From Lachnospiraceae bacterium (lineage in GTDB: Bacteria; Bacillota; Clostridia; Lachnospirales; Lachnospiraceae): 61,075 bases of DNA. The notes under the pieces were generated by a model, which saw only the letters and a program-made list of their open reading frames with translations, ran no database searches and was not told the DNA's origin. Of the stretch, positions 27,717 to 36,639 are shown in pieces. Made by a program: the position numbers and the translations under genes. The stretch covers positions 1 to 61,075 of the forward strand of contig JAFRUR010000086.1 in NCBI GenBank assembly GCA_017438775.1, written 5' to 3'. Each line of letters begins with the position of its first letter. Position 1 is the stretch's first letter.

Positions 27717-28632
27717 GCAGAAGGCTCCAGCAGAACAGGGTGAAGGTGCAGGCAGCGCTGGAAAAAACCACGATATTCCCGGCCAGATCGACGTCGCCGC
27801 CCATGTGCTGCGTCATGGCGAAAGACGTGATGGCTGTGGCGGAGCCGGAGACGGAGAGAAGGGCTGCGAGATCCATATCGCGAAAGCCTAGAAGGACCGC
27901 GACGGGAAGCACGAGGGCCGGAATGACCACGAGACGCCCCAAAAGCGCAGCGATGAGGGATCTTCTGTCATCCGCGATCTTATCGACGCGGAAGAAGGCG
28001 CCCAGCAGGAAGAGGGTCAGCGGGCTCCCGACGCGTCCGATGTCGCGAAGTGCGGTGTCGATGGGGGCCGGGAAGCGGAAACGCAGGACGAGGCAGAGGA
28101 TGCCCAGAGCGCAGGCAATCACGAGAGGCGCCTTCAGGCAGTTCAGCAGGACCTTGCCGATCGGCGTTTTTTCTCCCCGGTAGTAGTCAAGCACGATGAC
28201 GGACAGGACGTTGAAGAGAGGGACCGTGACCACGGCCAGGACCCCGATGACGCCGATATCGCCGTCCGGCACGAGGCTGCCCGCGATGGGCAGGCCGATC
28301 ACCATATAGTTGGAGCGGAAAAGGGCCTGGATCATCACGCCTCGTTTGATGCGCTCCTTTTCGAAGAAGTGCACGAAGACCGCGCAGAGCGTGAACGTGC
28401 AGAGGATGATCACGGCGGTCCAGAACATGAGTCTGGGCCGAAACGAGGTGGACAGGTCGCACTTGTAGATGTTGTAAAAGCCGAGTACTGGAAGAAAGAT
28501 CTTGAACGCCAGCGTGTTCATGGCGGGGATGCTCTCCTCTCGGATGATTCCCGCCTTTCGCGCGGCATATCCCACGGCCATGATGAGGAAGGTGGGGAGG
28601 ACCGCTCCCAGACAGAGCGTGAAATTATTCAT
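27694..28632 (-). CDS. AEC-family permease (312 aa)
   Basis: Ten predicted hydrophobic segments, N-terminal half starting at PTFLIMAVGYAARKAGI and a central hydrophilic loop, as in auxin efflux carrier/malonate-malate transporters. GGAG precedes the ATG. It is the last gene of the leftward arm of the catabolic island, so a carboxylic-acid substrate or product is likely, though unproven. Confidence 0.88.
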   Translation of the reverse strand: MNNFTLCLGAVLPTFLIMAVGYAARKAGIIREESIPAMNTLAFKIFLPVLGFYNIYKCDLSTSFRPRLMFWTAVIILCTFTLCAVFVHFFEKERIKRGVMIQALFRSNYMVIGLPIAGSLVPDGDIGVIGVLAVVTVPLFNVLSVIVLDYYRGEKTPIGKVLLNCLKAPLVIACALGILCLVLRFRFPAPIDTALRDIGRVGSPLTLFLLGAFFRVDKIADDRRSLIAALLGRLVVIPALVLPVAVLLGFRDMDLAALLSVSGSATAITSFAMTQHMGGDVDLAGNIVVFSSAACTFTLFCWSLLLKTLGYF

Positions 28633-28677
28633 AAATGGATTCTCCGTAATGCGGGACGTGAGATCGGAATACAGGGA

Positions 28678-28725
28678 GAGCCGCCGGCGCAGGGAACGAC
28701 AGTTCCTGCGGAGGCGGCTCTTTTT
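28678..28725. terminator. Long intergenic hairpin
   Basis: Nested stem GAGCCGCC...GGCGGCTC with an inner GCAGG-GAAC/GTTC-CTGC arm. The T run is on the plus-strand side, while neighbouring genes run leftward, so it may be an RNA-stabilising or attenuating hairpin between the Dabb and AEC genes rather than a simple terminator. Confidence 0.5.
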
Positions 28726-28802
28726 CTGCTGCGAAGAATGGCGGCCGGCGGGGGCATTTAGGAGGAAAACGCAGAACGGCCGGCCGCGCTTGTCCGCAGC
28801 GG

Positions 28803-29120
28803 TCAGATCTCGTAGTCGACGACGGCGCGGCGCTCGCGGATGGAACGACCGAACTCGCGGGCGACGGGATCCGTGTGGGACGGGGATTCCTGGAAGGTCT
28901 TCAGGTCTTCGCGGGAGGCGAAGGTCATCACGACCATAAACTCGCAGAAATCCGGGTTGCCGTGCTTGAAGTTCCGGTACAGCTCATAGCTGATCATTTC
29001 CGGAACGGCTTCTTTCATCTCCTGATAGCGTTTTTCCATGCGGGCGATGTTGGCATCGAGAATCTCCGGCGTGGCGGCGGCTTCGGGTTTCAGTTTCCAC
29101 ATCACAACGTGCTTGACCAT
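28803..29120 (-). CDS. Dabb (stress-responsive alpha/beta barrel) protein, copy 1 (105 aa)
   Basis: Starts MVKHVVMWKLK and ends RERRAVVDYEI, the ferredoxin-like alpha+beta barrel of the Dabb family, of normal length. Family members are small dimers that sometimes act as cyclases or bind small acids. A paralogue lies at 34089 on the other arm of the island. AAGGAG precedes the ATG. Confidence 0.88.
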   Translation of the reverse strand: MVKHVVMWKLKPEAAATPEILDANIARMEKRYQEMKEAVPEMISYELYRNFKHGNPDFCEFMVVMTFASREDLKTFQESPSHTDPVAREFGRSIRERRAVVDYEI

Positions 29121-29212
29121 AGTGTTTCTCCTTTTTGGATCGGTATTGGGCGGGGCGGTCTTTGCCTGAGGCGCGGGCCGCCCCGGAAGGTGGTGTCAGG
29201 ACGGGAGACGGC

Positions 29213-29908
29213 TTACTGTCCGTCCCAGGTGCCGTCGATCACTTCGAAGGGCTTGCCTTCAAAGAACTTCTGCACCCAGGTGCGGTCCACGGTGCCGTCC
29301 GCGGAGCAGCGCATCTTTTCGCGGTCCTTGGCAGCAAACTCATCGAGCTTGTCGATGATCTGCGCGGCCTCATCGGGACGGATCACCACGATGCCGTCAG
29401 CATCGCCGCGGACGATATCGCCCGGATAGATGACCACGCCGCCGATGCTGATCGGGACGTTGATGCAGCCTGCGTTGGCCTGGCGCTGCGCGTTGGGGTT
29501 CGCGCCCAGGGCCCAGATGCCGAAATCGTCAAACTGCATGGCGGCTTCGCTGTCACGGATGGCGCCGTTCACGATGAAGCCCTTGATGCCTTTCTGACGG
29601 GCGAAGAGCATCATGCCCTCGCCGCACATGGCGCGCTCCTCGCAGCCGCCGGCATCAAAAATGATGACGTCGCCTGCCTGCGCGATGTCCAGGGCGTAGT
29701 GCATGAGCATGCCTTCTCCGATGGGGGCCTTGATGGTGAAGGCCGTTCCGATGAGCTCCGTGGAGTTGTAGCGGTGAAGCTTTGAACCGAGGCAGTTGTT
29801 GCGGCCGATCACGTCATTGATGTTGGCGACGGGCTTGTCGGCAAAACGCGCGACGAGCGCCGGATCGGGGCGGTTGATTTTGGTATAGATCTTGGCTCCT
29901 ACAGACAT
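29213..29908 (-). CDS. RraA-family protein, copy 1 (231 aa)
   Basis: RraA/MenG fold shared by 4-hydroxy-4-methyl-2-oxoglutarate aldolases and oxaloacetate decarboxylases. The active-site R-D of the family is visible in VNGAIRDSEA, and the Y-P-GD-I-V-R-GDADGIVVIR segment is typical of the aldolase-like subgroup. In a catabolic cluster, a pyruvate-releasing aldolase or keto-acid decarboxylase is more likely than RNase E inhibition. GGAG precedes the ATG. Confidence 0.87.
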   Translation of the reverse strand: MSVGAKIYTKINRPDPALVARFADKPVANINDVIGRNNCLGSKLHRYNSTELIGTAFTIKAPIGEGMLMHYALDIAQAGDVIIFDAGGCEERAMCGEGMMLFARQKGIKGFIVNGAIRDSEAAMQFDDFGIWALGANPNAQRQANAGCINVPISIGGVVIYPGDIVRGDADGIVVIRPDEAAQIIDKLDEFAAKDREKMRCSADGTVDRTWVQKFFEGKPFEVIDGTWDGQ

Positions 29909-29990
29909 GTTGAGCTCCTTTGAGTAAATGCTGCGTTCTGCCGCGGTCTTCCGGGCCGGGCAGAAACTAAAAATGTTTTTCGGTCAGGGT

Positions 29991-30881
29991 TCATTCCGGC
30001 GTCTGGCCGGCACTGAGGAGAGACGCCCAGTAGGCCAGCGGCTCTTCCAGATGCTCCGGCGTTGCGGAGTGAAAGTGCTCTTTGATTCCGCAGTTGGCGG
30101 ACCAGAGCAGTTTCCTGTACGCTGCGTCAGCCATGATGGAATTCAGGTGCCGTTCCCGGAGCATTCCCGTTACATCGCCGATCTCTTCCGCACGGTTCAT
30201 GGACTGTACCACATTGGTGCGAACCATGCGGCTGTACAGCGCGTCCACGTCCTCTGTCATCATGTGGCAGATGGAGGAAAAGACCTGGTCAAAGATTCCG
30301 AAAGCATAGGCGGTGCTCAGGCACTCGACCAGAATGGCCTCCAGTCCCTTGGTGTAGATGCTGCGCAGGACTTTGAACGCCGCGGCCTGTCCGACTTCGG
30401 GCCCCTTGATGGTGAGGTTCATACCGCGGGAGTTTAAGCCGTAGGCCATTTCGCGGGCGCGGGGCCCGGAGACGGCCACTTCGTTTCTGAGGCCGTATCC
30501 CAGGGGGGATCCCATGGAACAGGCATCCACGAAGTCGGCTCCGGAAGCTTCGACGATATCCCGCATGCGCAGTTTCGCGGCCGGGATGGAGGAACTGAGG
30601 TCCGCATAGAGCTGTCCCGGCCTGAGCAGAACGGCCGCGTCGCGGGCCAGATCTTCCGCATGGGCACATGTCGTGACGGCAAGGACCCAGTCCGCGCGGC
30701 AGACCAGCTCCGGGAGACCGGAGACAAGTTCCACTCCGGCTTCTTTACAAAGCTTTTCTTTCCCGGCAAAAAACGGCTGGCCGATGCAGACGTCATAGCC
30801 CAGAACCTCCTGACCTTTTTCGGCCAGGCCGCAGGCATAGATGCTGCCGACGACTCCAAGTCCGATGATGCCGAGGACCAT
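29991..30881 (-). CDS. NAD(P)-dependent dehydrogenase, DUF1932 type, copy A (296 aa)
   Basis: N-terminal Rossmann fold with LGIIGLGVVGSIYACGLAEKG (GxGxxG) and a C-terminal helical domain containing VLRSIYTKGLEAILVECLS, the DUF1932 signature of 6-phosphogluconate dehydrogenase-like enzymes. It is a close paralogue of the gene immediately upstream (30884-31777); the two are 2 bases apart. The substrate is likely a hydroxy acid of the island pathway. AAGGAGG precedes the ATG. Confidence 0.88.
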   Translation of the reverse strand: MVLGIIGLGVVGSIYACGLAEKGQEVLGYDVCIGQPFFAGKEKLCKEAGVELVSGLPELVCRADWVLAVTTCAHAEDLARDAAVLLRPGQLYADLSSSIPAAKLRMRDIVEASGADFVDACSMGSPLGYGLRNEVAVSGPRAREMAYGLNSRGMNLTIKGPEVGQAAAFKVLRSIYTKGLEAILVECLSTAYAFGIFDQVFSSICHMMTEDVDALYSRMVRTNVVQSMNRAEEIGDVTGMLRERHLNSIMADAAYRKLLWSANCGIKEHFHSATPEHLEEPLAYWASLLSAGQTPE

Positions 30882-30883
30882 GC

Positions 30884-31777
30884 TTACTCCTCCTTAACAG
30901 AGGCCCAGTAGGCAAGGGCATCTTCAAGGTTTTCAGGGATGGCGTTGTTGAAGTGCTCCTTGATTCCGCAGTTTGCGGACCACACGAGCTTCTTGTAGGC
31001 GGCAGCGGCCATGGTGCAGTCGCGGTGATCGGCGGAGAGCATGCCGGTGATGGCCTCGATCTCGTCCGCGCGGCGCTTGGAATGCACAACGTTGGTGCGG
31101 ACCATGCGGCTGTACAGGGTTTCGGCGTCCTCGGCCATCATCGTCTTGATGGAATCCCACACCTGGTCAAAAATGCCGTAGGCATAGGCGGAGCTCAGAG
31201 CTTCGATCAGGACAGCCTCCAGTCCCTTGGTGTAGATGCTGCGCAGGACCTTGTAGGCGGAAGCCTGGCCGATGTTCGGTCCGAGATAGGTCAGGTTCAT
31301 GCCCCAGCTGTTCAGGACTTCCTGAACTTCGGGGGCGCGCTTGCCGGAGATGACGACCTTGGTGCGCTCCCAGTCGCGGATGGGGGAGACCATGGTGCAG
31401 GCATCGCAGAAATCCGCGCCGGTGGCTTCGATGATCTCCTGGACCTTCGCCTTGACGGAAGGGATGGCGGAGTTGAAGTCCACGTAGATCTGGCCGGGCT
31501 TCAGATATTTGGCCGCTCCTTCTGCGGTCTCGATGGCCTGGCCGACGGTGGTGATGGCAAGGACCAGAGGGGCGTCCTCCACGACTTCCTTCGTTCCGGA
31601 CACAAGGCGCACGCCGGCTTCGCGGCAGCGGTTTTCTTTTTCCGCGAACTCCTCAAGACCGAACTTGAGGTCATAGCCGCGCGTCTTGGCGCCGTGATTC
31701 TTGGTGATACCGCTCGAGTAGCGGCTGCCGACATCGCCCAGACCGATAAAGGCGATCTCTTTTCCGTTCAGATCCAT
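30884..31777 (-). CDS. NAD(P)-dependent dehydrogenase, DUF1932 type, copy B (297 aa)
   Basis: Same architecture as copy A: FIGLGDVGSRYSSGITKNHG, a long middle region, then VLRSIYTKGLEAVLIEALSS. The C-terminal 100 residues are nearly the same in both (for example LVWSANCGIKEHFNN against LLWSANCGIKEHFHS), so this is a tandem duplication. Two adjacent enzymes could act on two epimers, two chain lengths, or as a heteromer. GAGG precedes the ATG. Confidence 0.88.
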   Translation of the reverse strand: MDLNGKEIAFIGLGDVGSRYSSGITKNHGAKTRGYDLKFGLEEFAEKENRCREAGVRLVSGTKEVVEDAPLVLAITTVGQAIETAEGAAKYLKPGQIYVDFNSAIPSVKAKVQEIIEATGADFCDACTMVSPIRDWERTKVVISGKRAPEVQEVLNSWGMNLTYLGPNIGQASAYKVLRSIYTKGLEAVLIEALSSAYAYGIFDQVWDSIKTMMAEDAETLYSRMVRTNVVHSKRRADEIEAITGMLSADHRDCTMAAAAYKKLVWSANCGIKEHFNNAIPENLEDALAYWASVKEE

Positions 31778-31905
31778 GATGCAATACCTCTTTTCTTATT
31801 ATAAACGAGATGTGTGTTTCTGTTCAGATCAGGCCGGAGGCCTGAAAGGCATGCTGCGCCGGGACCGGGAGCGCATCTCCGGCCCCGGCGCAGGCCGGTG
31901 CGTTT

Positions 31906-32580
31906 TCAGATGTCGAGATCGTATCCCTTGGCTTTGCAGAGCTCGGAAAATTTGTTCTTTTCCCAGGAGGTGATGCCGCTGCGGAACATTTCGCGGACCT
32001 GTTCTTCCTTTTCCTGTTTGGCCAGGCACTTGGGAAGGAGTTCCTCTGCGATCTCCAGCGGGATCACGACCACGCCGTCGTCATCGCCCAGGATGATATC
32101 GCCGGGGTTCACGACCTGGCCGCCGATGGCCAGAGGGTAGCCGATTTTGCCGAACACGCTCTTGACGGTCCCGTTCACACAGTGACCCTTGCAGAAGACG
32201 TTGAAGCCCATTTCGTGGATGGTCTCGCCGTCACGCACGCAGGTGTTGACAACAAGGCCTTCGACTCCGCGGGTCATGGCGGAAGTGGCAAGGCAGTCGC
32301 CGAAGGGGCCCTGCTCCTTGTAGTCGCCCAGGGTGCAGACGATGACGTCGCCCGGCTCCGCGATGTGGAGCGCGGCGTGGAGGGTCAGGTTGTCCATTTC
32401 GGGGCACTGGCAGGTCAGGGCGGGGCCGCAAACCTTCATACCGTCGTAAAGGGGACGGATGCTGCTGTCGATATAATACTTGCGGCCCATGGCCTCATGC
32501 GCGGTCGCAACGGCGACTTCGCGGTAAGCCTCGACCAGCTCTTTGGAAGGACGCTTGTAATCACGGTTGATCAGTTTCAT
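31906..32580 (-). CDS. RraA-family protein, copy 2 (224 aa)
   Basis: Second RraA-fold protein, only moderately like copy 1: VNTCVRDGETIHEMGF holds the R-D pair, and NPGDIILGDDDGVVVIP the following strand. The C-terminus differs, with a long charged helix. Start at 32580 (GGAGG 8-9 bases upstream) rather than the in-frame ATG at 32595. First gene of the leftward transcript, directly under the operator-controlled promoter at 32668. Confidence 0.87.
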   Translation of the reverse strand: MKLINRDYKRPSKELVEAYREVAVATAHEAMGRKYYIDSSIRPLYDGMKVCGPALTCQCPEMDNLTLHAALHIAEPGDVIVCTLGDYKEQGPFGDCLATSAMTRGVEGLVVNTCVRDGETIHEMGFNVFCKGHCVNGTVKSVFGKIGYPLAIGGQVVNPGDIILGDDDGVVVIPLEIAEELLPKCLAKQEKEEQVREMFRSGITSWEKNKFSELCKAKGYDLDI

Positions 32581-32645
32581 GAGAATTGCCTCCATTTAAT
32601 AATGAATGTGCTCCGGCAGATCGCCCTTCCGCCGTGCCGATTTAG

Positions 32646-32657
32646 GAAACCGGTTTA
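32646..32657. promoter_or_regulatory. LacI-type operator O1 (leftward arm)
   Basis: GAAACCGGTTTA, a palindrome centred on CG as is usual for LacI/GalR sites. It covers about +4 to +15 of the leftward transcript, a classic repressor position. Confidence 0.7.
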
Positions 32658-32667
32658 TAACAATCAC

Positions 32668-32696
32668 ATTATAGGCGCGCAAATCTTTGCTGTCAA
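32668..32696 (-). promoter_or_regulatory. Leftward promoter of the catabolic island
   Basis: Minus strand TTGACA (32691-32696), 17-base spacer, TATAAT (32668-32673): perfect consensus. It drives RraA copy 2, the dehydrogenases, RraA copy 1 and Dabb copy 1. Confidence 0.82.
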
Positions 32697-32781
32697 CAGA
32701 AAGGGTGTCGTCGGAATGCACAAAAACTTTGGGCTTGTTTTGGATAAAACAGAAGATTTGCAGAAAAACAGGAAAAAGAAG

Positions 32782-32810
32782 TTGCATAAAACCGGGGAAC
32801 ATGATATAAA
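32782..32810 (+). promoter_or_regulatory. Rightward promoter of the catabolic island
   Basis: TTGCAT (32782-32787), 17-base spacer, TATAAA (32805-32810), about 75 bases before the enolase-superfamily gene. Confidence 0.72.
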
Positions 32811-32831
32811 CCGATTTAGTAAACCGGTTTA
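32807..32831. promoter_or_regulatory. LacI-type operators O2 and O3 (rightward arm)
   Basis: TAAACCGATTTA (32807-32818) overlaps the -10, and a perfect palindrome TAAACCGGTTTA (32820-32831) follows 13 bases on, at the start site. Same core as O1. Confidence 0.72.
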
Positions 32832-32883
32832 TCAATCGCCCACCGGCCTTACGCAGCATAACGAAAGGATGAATAGTACATCT

Positions 32884-34071
32884 ATGAGCCAGAAAATCGC
32901 AAAGATCGAAACCTTCCTGTTTTATCCCGGTACGGCCAAGAACCTGCTGCTCTGCAAGATCACGACGGATGACGGCGTCTATGGCTGGGGAGAAGCTTAT
33001 GTGCAGCCCCGCAAGGAAATGATCCCGAAGATGCTCATCGATCTCGTAGCCCCGTCTCTCGTCGGGCGCAGCGTGTTTGAGATCCGTCACATCCGCGACG
33101 GAATCCTCAAGGATTTCAATATTAAACGTACGTCCATCGAGATCATGTCTGCCATCAGCGGCATCGAGATCGCCATGTGGGATATCGTCGGCAAGTATGC
33201 CGGACAGCCGGTGGTCAATCTTCTGGGAGGTCCTTACCGCAGCGCCATCCGCTGCTACGCGAACGGCTGGTGGAAGGGAAATCCCTCCGATGAAGAACTG
33301 GCGGCCCGCGCAGTCAGGCTCAAGGAGCAGGGCTGGAGCGCCGTCAAATGGGATCCGTTCCGCGGTCCCTGGAGAGAGTATGTCAGCGAGAAGTTCATCG
33401 ACAGGGCCGTCGAGAATGTGCGTGTCATCCGTGAGGCGGTGGGCCCCGACATGGAACTGATGGTGGAGGGACACCGCAGACTGTCTCCGTATAACGCTAT
33501 TCATTTCTATGATAAGATCGCGCAGTACAACCCCTCCCTGTACGAGGAGCCCTGCTGCAGCGACAACCTCGATCTCGTGGTCCAGGCCAAACAGGGTATC
33601 CACGTTCCCGTTGTGACCGGCGAGACCATGCACAGCAAGGGTGAGTTCAAGGAAGTGTTCGAAAAGCACGCTGCCGAGATCATCAACCCCGACACCTGCG
33701 CCACCGGCGGCATCAGCGCGATGATGGAGATCGCTCATATGGCGGATCCGTACGCGGTCATTCTCTCGCCGCACAACTACAACTCCACCGTGGTCGGCCT
33801 GGCCGCCACCGTGCACCTGTCCGCGGCGGTCCCGAACTTCAACATTGCGGAAGTCTTCGTGAACATCAAGCCCGGCTGCGACAGCATCGCGAGCAAGAAC
33901 ATCGTGGTGAAGGACGGTTTCGCGGAGATCCCGACCGAGCCCGGCCTCGGCATTGACATCGACGTGGAAGCGCTGGAGAAGCAGGCGTTCCGTGAGGTGT
34001 CCGCTGCTTACAACAGTCCTTCCGTGCTGGTGGAGTACCCCTGCAAGGAAGACTATCCGGTTTTGGACTGA
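32884..34071 (+). CDS. Mandelate racemase/enolase superfamily dehydratase (395 aa)
   Basis: Probably removes water from a sugar acid to give a 2-keto-3-deoxy acid. The capping domain (residues 1-120) is followed by a barrel with AVKWDPF, metal ligands at MVEGH, LYEEP and VTGET, and the catalytic histidine in SPHNYNS. This pattern is nearest to galactonate/related acid-sugar dehydratases. Two starts are possible: ATG 32884 (AAAGGA 14 bases upstream) and ATG 32869 (SD abutting); I prefer 32884. First gene of the rightward transcript. Confidence 0.88.
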   Translation: MSQKIAKIETFLFYPGTAKNLLLCKITTDDGVYGWGEAYVQPRKEMIPKMLIDLVAPSLVGRSVFEIRHIRDGILKDFNIKRTSIEIMSAISGIEIAMWDIVGKYAGQPVVNLLGGPYRSAIRCYANGWWKGNPSDEELAARAVRLKEQGWSAVKWDPFRGPWREYVSEKFIDRAVENVRVIREAVGPDMELMVEGHRRLSPYNAIHFYDKIAQYNPSLYEEPCCSDNLDLVVQAKQGIHVPVVTGETMHSKGEFKEVFEKHAAEIINPDTCATGGISAMMEIAHMADPYAVILSPHNYNSTVVGLAATVHLSAAVPNFNIAEVFVNIKPGCDSIASKNIVVKDGFAEIPTEPGLGIDIDVEALEKQAFREVSAAYNSPSVLVEYPCKEDYPVLD

Positions 34072-34088
34072 AGAAGGAGGAAAGCACC

Positions 34089-34397
34089 TTGGTCAAGCAC
34101 ATCACACTCTGGAAATTAAAGGATTTTGCTCTGGGCAATGACAAGGCCACCAACTTCGAGCTGAGCAAGCAGCAGACCCTGGAACTGCAGAAGGATTTCC
34201 CGAAGCTGCGCAGCGTGGAGATCGGCCGCGGCTTCAAGAGCGGTCCCAACGACTACGATATCTGCAAGATCCTGACCTTCGACAGCAAGGAGGATCTCGA
34301 GGAGTTCCTGGCGAGTCCCATCCACCAGAAGGCCCACGCCTTCAACAAGGAAATCCGCGGAGAGCGTGCTGTTATCGACTACGTGGTCGAAGATTGA
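34089..34397 (+). CDS. Dabb protein, copy 2 (102 aa)
   Basis: MVKHITLWKLKDF start and RGERAVIDYVVED end mirror copy 1 at 28803. The start codon is TTG at 34089, with AAGGAGG 10 bases upstream. Lies between the dehydratase and the transporter. Two Dabb genes in one island, one in each arm, suggest a specific role in the pathway. Confidence 0.86.
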   Translation: MVKHITLWKLKDFALGNDKATNFELSKQQTLELQKDFPKLRSVEIGRGFKSGPNDYDICKILTFDSKEDLEEFLASPIHQKAHAFNKEIRGERAVIDYVVED

Positions 34398-34445
34398 AGT
34401 TTCGGAACGCCGCATTCAGACAAAACCGAAAGAGAGATCGTAATT

Positions 34446-36590
34446 ATGGAAGATAACAAGAAATCCGTCGTTCCGGAAGAGACTCTGGAAAAGGCGGACG
34501 CTCTGACAGAGGAAGCTGCGTCCGCAGCGGCGGAGGCTGTCCGGGCCGCAGAGTCAGCCGGGGCGGAAGCTCCGGAGGAAGCCGGGGCCGCCGCGGAAGA
34601 CTTCAGCAAAGACGAGATCGACGCCGCGATCGCTTCCTCCACGGAAGTGAAGAAAGAGTCCTATATCGAAGAAAAGGACGAGGAGGGCGTCAAGAAGCGC
34701 ACGTTCGACAAGAACAAGTTCATGAAGTATTTCGTGTATGTTTACGGAATCCTCATGACCCTGTTCCACATCTACGCCAGATATATCGGCTACGTGCCCA
34801 ACTTTTCGTTCTATGCCCTGCACTGGACCATGGGCATGATCCTGGTCTACACGCTGTACCCGATGCGCCGTCACAGCCCCAAGCAGAGGCCTTCGGTGAT
34901 CGACATGATCTTCATGGCCGCGGCCATACTGGTCTGTATCGATATCTGCAAGGATTCGACAGCGCTGGCCATGCGCGTCTCGTACAACAAACTGACCACG
35001 CTGGACTACATCGCCGCGGCGAGCCTCGCGATCGTCTCTCTGGAGGCGGCCAGACGCGCGGTAGGCATCGGTCTTCCGGCCGTGGCCGTGGTGTTCCTGC
35101 TTTACGCCTGGAAGGGCAATATCATTCCGGGCTTCCTCGGAAGCAAGGGATATCCCATCAAGCGCATCCTGAGCATCATGATCAGCCAGGAGGGCGTGTT
35201 CGGATCTTCGATCACGACCAGTGCGGACCTGCTGTACATGATGATCACATTCGGCGCATTCCTGCACGTATCCGGCGCCGGAAAATTCTTCATCCGCTTC
35301 GCCATGTCCCTGACGGGACATAAGCGCGGCGGTCCCGCCAAGGTGGCGGTCATCTCGTCCGCCCTGTTCGGTTCTGTGTCCGGTTCGGCCGTGTCCAACG
35401 TCATCGGCACCGGTACCTTCACCATCCCGCTCATGAGAAAGACGGGATACAAGAAGGAGTTCGCCGGCGCCGTGGAAGCGGTCGCCTCCACCGGAGGCAC
35501 CATCATGCCTCCCGTCATGGGCACCGGAGCTTTCCTGATGGCGGAGATCACGGGCATTCCTTACGCGGACATCATCCGCTTCGCCCTGATCCCGGCCCTG
35601 CTGTACTTCATCAGCCTGTTCGTCTCCATTGACCTGGAGGCGCAGCGCCTGAAGCTGAAGGGCGTGCCGAAGGAAGATCTGGAAAACTTCAAGGCCGTTC
35701 TGAAGAGCGGATGGCCGCTCCTGCTCCCGCTGCTCGTGCTGATCGTGACCCTCGGATTCCTGCGCTGGTCCGTCATCCGCGCCTCCGCCTGGGCCATTAT
35801 GTCCTGTGTAGTCGCGAGCTGGTACAACAAAGAGACCCGCATGGGTCCGAAGCAGATCCTGGAGGCCATGAGCCTGGGCGCCGTGAGAGCGGTTTCCATC
35901 ATCTCCTCCTGCTCCGTGGCCGGCATCGTGATCTCCACCATCATGCTGACGGGTCTCGGAAACAAGTTCACGTATATCGTGACCTCCATTGCCGGAAACA
36001 GCGGTTTCCTGGCCCTCGTGCTTGCCGCGGCTGCCTGCCTGGTCCTGGGCATGGGTCTGCCGACGGTCTGCGCGTACCTCGTGACCGCGTCGGTCCTGAC
36101 GAGCGGTCTCGTGAAGCTGGGCTTCACGATCCCCGCCGTCAACATGTTCCTGTTCTACTTCTCCTGCCTGTCCTGCATCACTCCGCCGGTCTGTATGGCG
36201 TCCTTTGCCGCGGCCAACGTGGCGAATGCCTCGCCGTCCAAGGTGGGCTTTAACGGAGTGAAACTGGCGCTCATCGCGTTCGTCGTGCCTTTCGTGTTCA
36301 TCTACGACAACGCGCTGATGCTCGAAGGCGGCGTTCTCAGCTGCATCCGCGTGGCCCTCACGTCCTTCATCGGCGTGTACTTCTTCGCCATCGCGATGTA
36401 CGGCTGGTTCGGAGAGAAAAAGGTCAACCCGCTGCTGCGCCTGGTGACGCTTGCCGGCGGTCTGCTGATGATCATCCCGTCCACGAAGACGGACTTCATC
36501 GGCATCGCCTGCCTGGTTGCTTTCGTGCTGCTGCATCCCCCTATCCGTGAGAAACTCATCGGCATGGGCAAAAGACGTGGGAACGCCTGA
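34446..36590 (+). CDS. TRAP transporter fused 4TM/12TM permease (714 aa)
   Basis: Fused small and large membrane subunits of a TAXI-type TRAP uptake system. Hydrophobic segments begin near residue 95 and run to the C-terminus; FGSVSGSAVSNVIGTGTFTI and GGTIMPPVMGTGAFLMAEIT are family motifs. Before the first helix there is an unusual about 90-residue hydrophilic Ala/Glu-rich N-terminal extension. The solute-binding protein follows immediately. The substrate is probably the acid catabolised by the island. Confidence 0.93.
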   Translation: MEDNKKSVVPEETLEKADALTEEAASAAAEAVRAAESAGAEAPEEAGAAAEDFSKDEIDAAIASSTEVKKESYIEEKDEEGVKKRTFDKNKFMKYFVYVYGILMTLFHIYARYIGYVPNFSFYALHWTMGMILVYTLYPMRRHSPKQRPSVIDMIFMAAAILVCIDICKDSTALAMRVSYNKLTTLDYIAAASLAIVSLEAARRAVGIGLPAVAVVFLLYAWKGNIIPGFLGSKGYPIKRILSIMISQEGVFGSSITTSADLLYMMITFGAFLHVSGAGKFFIRFAMSLTGHKRGGPAKVAVISSALFGSVSGSAVSNVIGTGTFTIPLMRKTGYKKEFAGAVEAVASTGGTIMPPVMGTGAFLMAEITGIPYADIIRFALIPALLYFISLFVSIDLEAQRLKLKGVPKEDLENFKAVLKSGWPLLLPLLVLIVTLGFLRWSVIRASAWAIMSCVVASWYNKETRMGPKQILEAMSLGAVRAVSIISSCSVAGIVISTIMLTGLGNKFTYIVTSIAGNSGFLALVLAAAACLVLGMGLPTVCAYLVTASVLTSGLVKLGFTIPAVNMFLFYFSCLSCITPPVCMASFAAANVANASPSKVGFNGVKLALIAFVVPFVFIYDNALMLEGGVLSCIRVALTSFIGVYFFAIAMYGWFGEKKVNPLLRLVTLAGGLLMIIPSTKTDFIGIACLVAFVLLHPPIREKLIGMGKRRGNA

Positions 36591-36639
36591 GGGAATGGTC
36601 CCCGGGCATAATACCAAACATAAAAGGAGGAAAGCATCA

